From positions 1 to 64,000 of the forward strand of contig JABVXV010000168.1 of NCBI GenBank assembly GCA_013365325.1: DNA of 64,000 bases. The letters run 5' to 3'. Position 1 is the stretch's first letter. Each line of letters opens with the position of its first letter. Source of the stretch: Dipetalonema caudispina. Its lineage: Eukaryota > Nematoda > Chromadorea > Rhabditida > Onchocercidae. Positions 53,301 to 62,300 of this stretch are shown here, one piece after another. Below the pieces are notes generated by a model. It was not told the DNA's origin and ran no database searches. It saw only the letters and a program-made list of their open reading frames with translations. A program made the position numbers and the translations under genes.

Positions 53301-56300
53301 ATAATTTGAAGGTAAAAATGATAAAATGAGCTTTCAAATGGATGAAAAAAAAAAGAAAAATTTGACAAAAAATCAATTACTCGTTATTAATTTTGATTAT
53401 TTATAAGTAATTTTAAATAAAAGCAACATTAAATCGAATCTGACAATTATTTGTTGTCATTACTGGGTGATTAACAAATCTGATAACATATGAGTGATGG
53501 CAGCACCAAACTTTATCAGATAACTGATATTATTTCAACATTTACCTCTGGCCGTACATGCTTCATTTAATTACTTTTGAATGTTTTGTCCTCCCACACT
53601 TATAATTTTACAATAATCAAAGTTTTATTTGATTAAATATATAGAGAAATATGTTCCAATGTATATTCATACAAAAATTTTCGAAGTAATTTTGAATTGC
53701 ATTCAAGTTTAATTCCACTTTATTTGAAATGCAAATTATATTAAGATAAAATGAAAAAAATACAAATGAAAATAGATTTTGATCAATTTTATTACATTTA
53801 TTTATGTCACATTCTTCCTAATGCTTATTTCAAAAGCTGTAAATAGTGCCAAGAGGTGTTGCTTAACTTCACTAACAATATTAAATAGCTATTGGATAGC
53901 TAATTAGTCAAGAATACATTCTCGAAATAACAATTGGCATGGAATGTGATAGGCTACTACTGCTTCCTATTAGTTATTATGCAAATAGCTTTTTCAGCTT
54001 CGATACTAACAAACTTTCATTATAGTCAAATTCCCATATGGAATAGGAGAGACTACGAAAAATGGAAGAAAGCTATCATTATAAAAGTTAGATCGAATTG
54101 TCAAAGTAGTTCTTAACGATCAGCTCAACGTATATGACTACTGAGAGTTATTTCCCTAAATAGCAACTTTTGAAAATTCATCTGATAAAATTTAAACCCA
54201 ATCAAACTGTATATTATAATGTAAGTTACAAAAAAAGTACAGCAAATGAATCGTACAATAGGAAACAATCAAGTACTGCTATTAAATATTCCAAATTGTT
54301 TTCAAATTTTGGAAATTTTTGATTCTGTTCCCAACTTTCGTTATCAAGATTGTGTAACCTAAATGAAAAGAGAAAACTAAAAAAAAAAAAATTGAGTTTT
54401 ACATCAAACGGATGGCATACAACTGACTAAATTATTCACGAGACAGCAAAAAGCAATAAATAATCATATGGAAATATTTCCGCGCTCGTCATCGTCAAAG
54501 TTTGCTAAGAGAAATATTTGTCTAATTGAAAGCGATCTATAAAACCCATCTATAAACGGACATTGTATTTCCTTTACCGCTAATCAAACCATTCAGGAAT
54601 GGGACACGAAAAAATGACACGACAAATGAGCATGCAAAGCATGCAATGAAGAATGCAAGAGATGCATGCAAAGAGGATATGAAATGACAAAAAATTTCAT
54701 TTTGATTACAAATACTTCATCTCTACTTCTTCTCTGAAATGAATAAAGGCTAATTGAAAGGTGAATGTATTCGAAAAAGCACGATTCCTAACAAACTAAT
54801 GTTATTTAAATTTCATTTACAATTTCAATCATCACAAAAGAGATTCTTTTATCTTTCGACTTTCACATTCGATTGTTGATATCTGAACCTTCATACTTTA
54901 AATTCTTTACTATAATGCAGTTAACAGTGTTGCTGCCGAAAATTTTACAGCATATTTTAAGTATTCCATGTAAATATCGTTCTATGTGTACCAAATTTTT
55001 TTAATATTTTCAGTTCGAACTTCTTTAGCAAATGCGTTAGAGCATGGAAAAAATATGAAATGAAGGGCTGTAGTGAAATAAATCAGTGATGTTTGAATGT
55101 AAGATAAAATGATAATACTAAAAGCAAACAAACTTTCTGTTTGTTGTGTATAAAAATTTGCTTCAAAAGGAAATAAAATTTTAATTTAATTATTTTTTAT
55201 ATAATATTAATCGAAATTCGAGAAACTCAAAAGAAAGGAAAGAAAGAATTGTTTTCTAATATAAAACAAAATTATACATGAAAAGTTGAAAGATCTAAGA
55301 AAATCGAAAACTTATGAAACAGATAACGATGCAGAAAAATGGATCATGTGATATTGATACATCGGAGAATTTTTTAGAGCAATACTAATATTAATCAGTA
55401 GAAACAAAAAAGGTTAGTGCCCTATTCATCCTTCTAACTATTTATTCAATTAGAATAACTGATGGAATTTCACATATCCAATGAACTTTAACCTGCAATG
55501 TATAGTTGTAGAGTTAACTTGTAATTATTTTCCAATAATTTCACGACTACTTTTTTTTCCATTGCTTAGCTTCTTTCTTTCCCTCTTTTTCATTAGGAAA
55601 TAACTAATTCCGAGATTCAAGAATGAAATTTCGAAGATATTCCGATCAATCTGAATGTACATTTGAGTAACTGTAGTAATTATGTATGCATTATTTCTGA
55701 TGATAATAGGTTATATTTTAATTCTCTTTCAGTTTACACGGCAAGAAGAAAAAAAAAACGAAAATGAAGGAGAAGAAAAAGGATGTAATCCCTAAAGGAA
55801 ATGAAACTATTTCAAATGGATGTAATGGTCAACTTACATGGAATAAACAGAATAGATGGAAAAAAATGAAATGACTTATGAATTTTAATGACATCAGCGC
55901 CGTTTGTTTCCTATTCAATTCCCATAGCAAAATTCCTTCTGAAACTTTATTCGAAACTAATACAGACGGTTTTTTTCTTTTTTTGCAAAAATTTCATGAA
56001 ATTTGACAGCTGCATTATTTTAAAGATAAGAAAACAGTATGATTTATTCATCATACTGTATTCTATACTTCTGTTTTAATTAATTTGTTTTTGTTTGACC
56101 GTATTTAATATTATAATTGCATTCTGTTGTTCTTTTTTCCTTCCAGATGTTTTGGCTGACATTATTGTTGTCATTATTATTATAAATATATTCATTATAT
56201 TGATTAAATTAGTTGATAATTTGCTTAATGTCTCAATTAACTTAAACACATATGAAAAGAAAAAGAAAAATTGTTACATTTATTGGATTTTCTAGACGGT

Positions 56301-59300
56301 GATTGGTAGTTTTCAAATTTAAAAACAAAAAAAAAAAAAAACGAAAAAATGGATATAATGAAAGAACGGAAAAATGATGCAGAATTAAAAACCTGCAAAA
56401 AAAGGCGGAAAAATTGATGATCCATTTCCCACAAAGCTTAAAAAATTCTCATAAATTAAAAAAGTTAGTGAAAGGTTATAAAATGTCAATGAAACCAATC
56501 TATCCTGAAATGTAAAATGATATGACGAAAAAATTCAAAACATTAACGCATAATGTATTCACTTCATTTAAAACATAATTTGAAATAATCTATAATCAGT
56601 GAATTATTAGAGAGAATCGCTGCCAAAAATATCACAAAATTTTTCTAAGGATAAACATAAAAAAGTAAACAAAAAATGAAATATGATTCAATTATAGGAA
56701 AAGTTGTACGTAAAAAACCTACGATGCATGAAAGTCTTTTAATGACCTTATAAGAGTGTAAAATACGAGAGCTTTTAAATGCTAAAATTGATTTGAAGAA
56801 AACGTCAATAAGTGAGAAGATCCTAAAAAAACCCCAAAATAGTTGAACAATGAAATTCGAATAGAATGAAAATGTGAGTAAAATTTGAAAAAACCATACG
56901 ATATATTTTCAAAGCTCCGATCTCGCAAGCTTCTATCATACCTCGAAGTTAAGTGACCAACACTATTGAATATATCACAGATCTTTCTCCTAATAAACTT
57001 CAATCTGAACAGTATGATATCATTTCAAGATTTTATCCTGATTTGTCAATCAAAGAACTGAAGAAAAGATAAGGTAAACCAGACAGAAATGGACAATAAG
57101 TATTTTTTATAATTATGAATGCTAATTACTGAAAATTTATCATAAATTGCTTTTTATAAAAATATCTTCATTGATCTGATTATTATTTTTTATTAATTCC
57201 ATTATTATCGCATATTCCAATACGTTAAAATTCGACTTTGAATCGGAGAAACGAATGACAAATTAAAACAATTGCAATAAGAAATTTGAATAGAAATTCT
57301 CATTCTAAAAGTTAAATTTAATTAAATTTAGGGTAAACCTTAATCTTTCCTTCTTTAGTTGCTCTTAAGGAGAAGGAATATGAAGCTGTTGAAAATCCCT
57401 AATAGCAAGAGATCTTGTTTACAGATTTCATAATCCATTTAAATGATCTGGACAATCTTGTCCTTATTACTGACCCTTTGTGAAACAAACGAAATCAAGA
57501 GTTAAGCTTTCGAGTAAACAGATGTCAATCTTGCATCTACCAATCTTATTTCTGAATATATCATTCTAATCAATAAGTAATTCAGTAATTTAGCTCATTA
57601 ACTGTCCATCGTGATAATGCGGTTAAAAATTGTGTAACAATTAAATGGTGGAATAATTAAGCAATTAATGAAACAATTGCTTCGCACTTCAATTTTCTTC
57701 ATTAATCTGAACTGTTTGTTGTTTATAGCAAGAAATTAATCTGGGAAAGAATATATTTAACACTGTGATATGTCCTCGAGAATGACATAGTTTGATCAAC
57801 TCGAAAGGGCAAAGTAATTAAGTACTATGTAATATTTTAGGATAAATGATTTTGTAATTAATAATTCTAGTAAAATGGTTAATTATATTATGCAAAATAT
57901 TTTTCTGCAACGAATAATTTTAAACAAAGAACTTAATGGATATGTAATTAAACGTTAGAAAATGACGTTCCTACCAGATTTTATCAGCAACAGTAATTGA
58001 AACAAAAGTCTCTTATCAGATGTTTTAATTAAAATGAGAAGTTACATAAACAATTACACAGTATGAACAAAATTTTTAGTCTCGTTATTGATAATTCTCA
58101 TTAATACATATTACTTTAGTAATAATTTTAAGTTCATTCAACATAAATCCAATTTTTCTTCACCATTTCAATTATTGTTAGTTTAATAATTTAATAAGAG
58201 CATAAGGAAAGAACAAAGATTTTATCATTTTATGAGATATTGAATTACATAAATTTGTATTAATAACTTTGAAACAGTTCAACTACACAATATCTAAAAT
58301 TATTATTAAAATGATCTGATATGTATTGGTAAGATTTATTAAGAATAGGAATAAACTTCCTCACTTATACAATAAACATAATTATCAGACGACGTATATT
58401 ACCATATATGATAGGGATGTTGTAATAAAAGATTAAAAGAAAATTGGTTGTTATTTGTGTAGAAAACATGATTATTATATCATCGAAAATTATCGTAACT
58501 TATAGACAAATCGATTCTATGTTAACTTATCAATCAAATTTCACTATCACAATCCTATCGCTTCGTCAAGATTTCTACTTATCATCTTCTTTAGAAATAT
58601 TTATGGGAATCATTCATTAAACCTTAATATTTATATAATTCCTCTTGAAATTAATGCATTACCATTAAGTGAATTGTTGTTTTTATAAGAGAGTGATAAC
58701 AAAAGGAATTAATAATAGTTGTACCATCATCCCAGTAATTAATTATTTCTTTCTCATAATTGAAATCAATCATTGTAACATCCAATTTGTAAATTTGTAT
58801 TAAAAATTGGATGAAGGGAAAAAATTTACAATAACTTTTTTAAATCAAAATTATAAAATATTTTCCCATCGCATTTATATCTTTTTTCAGTATTTTTTTA
58901 CCAAATTATTTACACTTTTTTACTTCATTCTCAATCAATACCTGAATAACGCCATTTATTAATTTATCATTTTCATTTTATCTCTTTCTTAATATTCTTG
59001 CAAATATTTACTTCAAGAAGCAATATTTGATTTTTTTTTTTCTTGATTCATTTAATTAATTCATTAATAATATTTGAAGAAATTGAGAGAAAGAGAGGTA
59101 ATAAGACAGTGAAAAATAAAATCAAAAAATGAAAGAAACAAAAGAATTGCCATAAAATTGATCAGATTAGAAGTAATGTTATTAATATATGAAAGATGAA
59201 AAGGATTAATTTGATTTTATCTCTTATTAACGTTAATTAATTGTTAGATTGAATTTTTCACTTATTAACAGAAATACACGTGAATTCATTATCATTACGT

Positions 59301-62300
59301 AAATTTTAAGAATAATCCTATTCTCAACTTACAAGTACAAGTTTTACGTGTTCCAAAGAAATTCATAAATAATATCAGAGTTTGCATCAGAGTTTTGTAA
59401 TTAGCATCAACTTTATTAATTAGAAAGAAAAAGAAATATATACCTTCTTTGACTATGTTTCGTGCTGATGTTGTCAGACGTGAATTTGTTGCATGCGTTG
59501 AAGCCGTTGTATTTGAATGAATTGTCGTTGATGCACGAACTGATGGCGATGGAAGTCTGCAAATTTACGATATGAAAATATATATGTATATATGTGTGTG
59601 TGTGTGTGTGTCTGTCTGTCTGTCTGTCCATCTGTAAATACAAGTATCATTGTTCCATATTGCGAAAACGTAGAGGGGATATGTCATTATTTTAAATGAA
59701 TAAACAAACAAATATAAAACATAATTTCAAATTTTTGTTATTTCTAACAACATTTGCCGAAACAGACTTTTTAGATTATATCAAAAATTATCAGAAACTT
59801 TTGCAAATTTCACTCAATTATTATCTTAAACTTTCAGAAATACCAGGAAATTTCTTTTTTAAACTTAAAATGATCTCTGATTAGCTCATATTAATCATAA
59901 CTCTCTCCTTTATTCCTTCCCTGATTTTGATAATACTCTTTTGCAAACTTCTTGAATCGATACAAATTTAAACTTGATTGAGATAGAAGATAAAAGAGTA
60001 AAACAACATAAAACTCAACTATCACTTCTTAAAATTGCTGTCCAGCCTAACAGAGCCATTTATTTCCTGGTCATCTTATGTCCTATCGATGTCACCATTG
60101 ACGATCTCATGCAATACCTTTAGGGGCATAGGCTTCAGCCCGAAAGCGGTCATCAAAGGCTTTCGCCCTCTTCATACACTGAAGACATATCCGTTGTCGG
60201 ATACTATGTTGAAAGCACTGAATTACAATTTGTTATTTCTAGCAAATCTTCCATTATCTTTACTACGACTACTACTACTATTGCTATTGCTTTTCCTACT
60301 ACTACTACTACTATTAGTACTACAATATAGCTAATACTAGATAATTCAGCTAGTTAATTACCTTAATTTATCGTATTCATTTCAATTATATCAGTAAGCT
60401 GCAATGTTACTTGCTAAAGATTGGGTACTGATCTTCATTAGTGTCAACTTATACGCCACTTGAAAAAGGAAAAAAAAAAGGAAGAGAGTAAAAAATATGC
60501 CATCCACCTTCCATTTAATTATGAATAGATGTCCGCAAAATTTCATTTTTTATTCTTCTAAACAATATTGCAGCCACATTTTTCTCATTCTTATAATTTT
60601 TTTTCCCTTTTCTTTCTTTTATTTTTTTACAATTCCTATTAACATACCGTTAAAATAATAAATGATAAATGCAATGAGAGATTATAAAATGTTCACTTAA
60701 ATTGTGAAATTTTCGATGGATTAAGATTTGGATAATTCGTAGACATTTGTTTTAAGAAAAAACTCTTTGTAAAACATTGAAGAGATTTTAAAAATAGCGC
60801 AGGTCAATTGATGTTGATGAAGTTAATTTAATTTAATTGGGGAATAATTTCAGAGGAAAAAAACTCGAAAAAACGACACAAGTTTCTTTTTCTTATTTTT
60901 ATAAATAATAGTTTCGATACCATATTTTGTGAACTTGCAAATAGTATTAAATTTGTTTTGAACTTGGTCGAAATACAATTATAAGAAGCATTAATTATTT
61001 ATGAATTCAACTAAAATGGTAAAGTACCCTTCGATACAAACCTATGTTTACAGGTATAACCTTCTAACTGACTATGCATTCATTTGCATGCATTCTGCAT
61101 GCTGCATGCATATTAACTTAATTACAAAATGTATAATATCATATATTAGCATGGTATGAAACACGTTAGATCTGCAAAGTCTCATGGAGTTGAGATTTGC
61201 AATTTCATGCTATTTTTAAATAAATACGGTTATCTTATATATGATCCTATTGCTTATTTCTCGCCTTATGTTTGTTGCTTGGCCAATGATTTATTATTCA
61301 TCCTTTATTTTATGGCCTTTTCAGACTAGACGTGTTTTGTCCTAGACGAGAAGCAAATTTGAGTGATTTTATTTTATGAGTTCAAGTGGGACATAAGGAA
61401 CAAAGGTAAACGGCTAATACATTGGCTGAAAAATGTTCAATAAACTGATTTTTTAGAGAATTTTGTGAAGAAGAAGATAAAATTAAAAAAGTAATTGGGG
61501 TAGTGATTGGTCATCGAAAGATAACAATGACTAGTAGATAGTAATCATCAAAATTGATCCTTTTACAAGTGAATAAAAAAAAGTTCCTGGAAAAGTAAAA
61601 TTAGTCATTTTACAGAAAGTATTCGGTTGCTATTTCAAAAAAATTGGAAAAAACATGAATTATGTTTCCTCAATATCTACTAAATATGATGTTTTTAAAT
61701 TTTCAAAATGATGGAAACTACAATGAAAGGTAGTAATTATTGTTAGGCAAATAAAATTTTTCTGGAAAATAAGAATCCGATTATGATACTAATTCTTATT
61801 GAATTAATAAAATTTCTGCGGAAGGAAAACAACTGGATTGTAACACTATGGCATCAATTCTTTCTAGACTCATAAAATGTATCAATTAGATTGAAACAGA
61901 AAAAAATTTATCCGAAAAATAATGATTAGATTATCTGGACAATAAACACGAAGCATAGAAGAATGGAAATGAGGATGAATCAAAAATTTACGATAACCGG
62001 AGATCGGATACGGGAGAAGAAGAAAGAGGAAATAGTAAATAAAAGTGACAGCCTCTTCCTTCGCTTTTGTAAAATGTTTTAATCCACCGCCGCTACCACA
62101 AATCTCTGTGTACAAGATGAAGTCCGGAAAGGACAGATAACAGAATGAGGCAAATTTATCAAATAGCTGAAAATTATTTTAAAAAAAGAGAAAGAGATAG
62201 GACTGTTGTTGAAAAGAGAGAGACTATGCTTGTCAATTGTGTGACCTCTGACAGTTGAAATAATGGAATGCGAATTGCTCTTTTCATAAGGTCACATTGA

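Noticed and set aside
56890..56965. Sequence with pieces resembling 5S rRNA (CCGATCTCGCAAG, GAAGTTAAG)
   Set aside because: The matching pieces are short, in wrong spacing and cannot be aligned over a full 5S gene. No spliced-leader gene lies beside it either.
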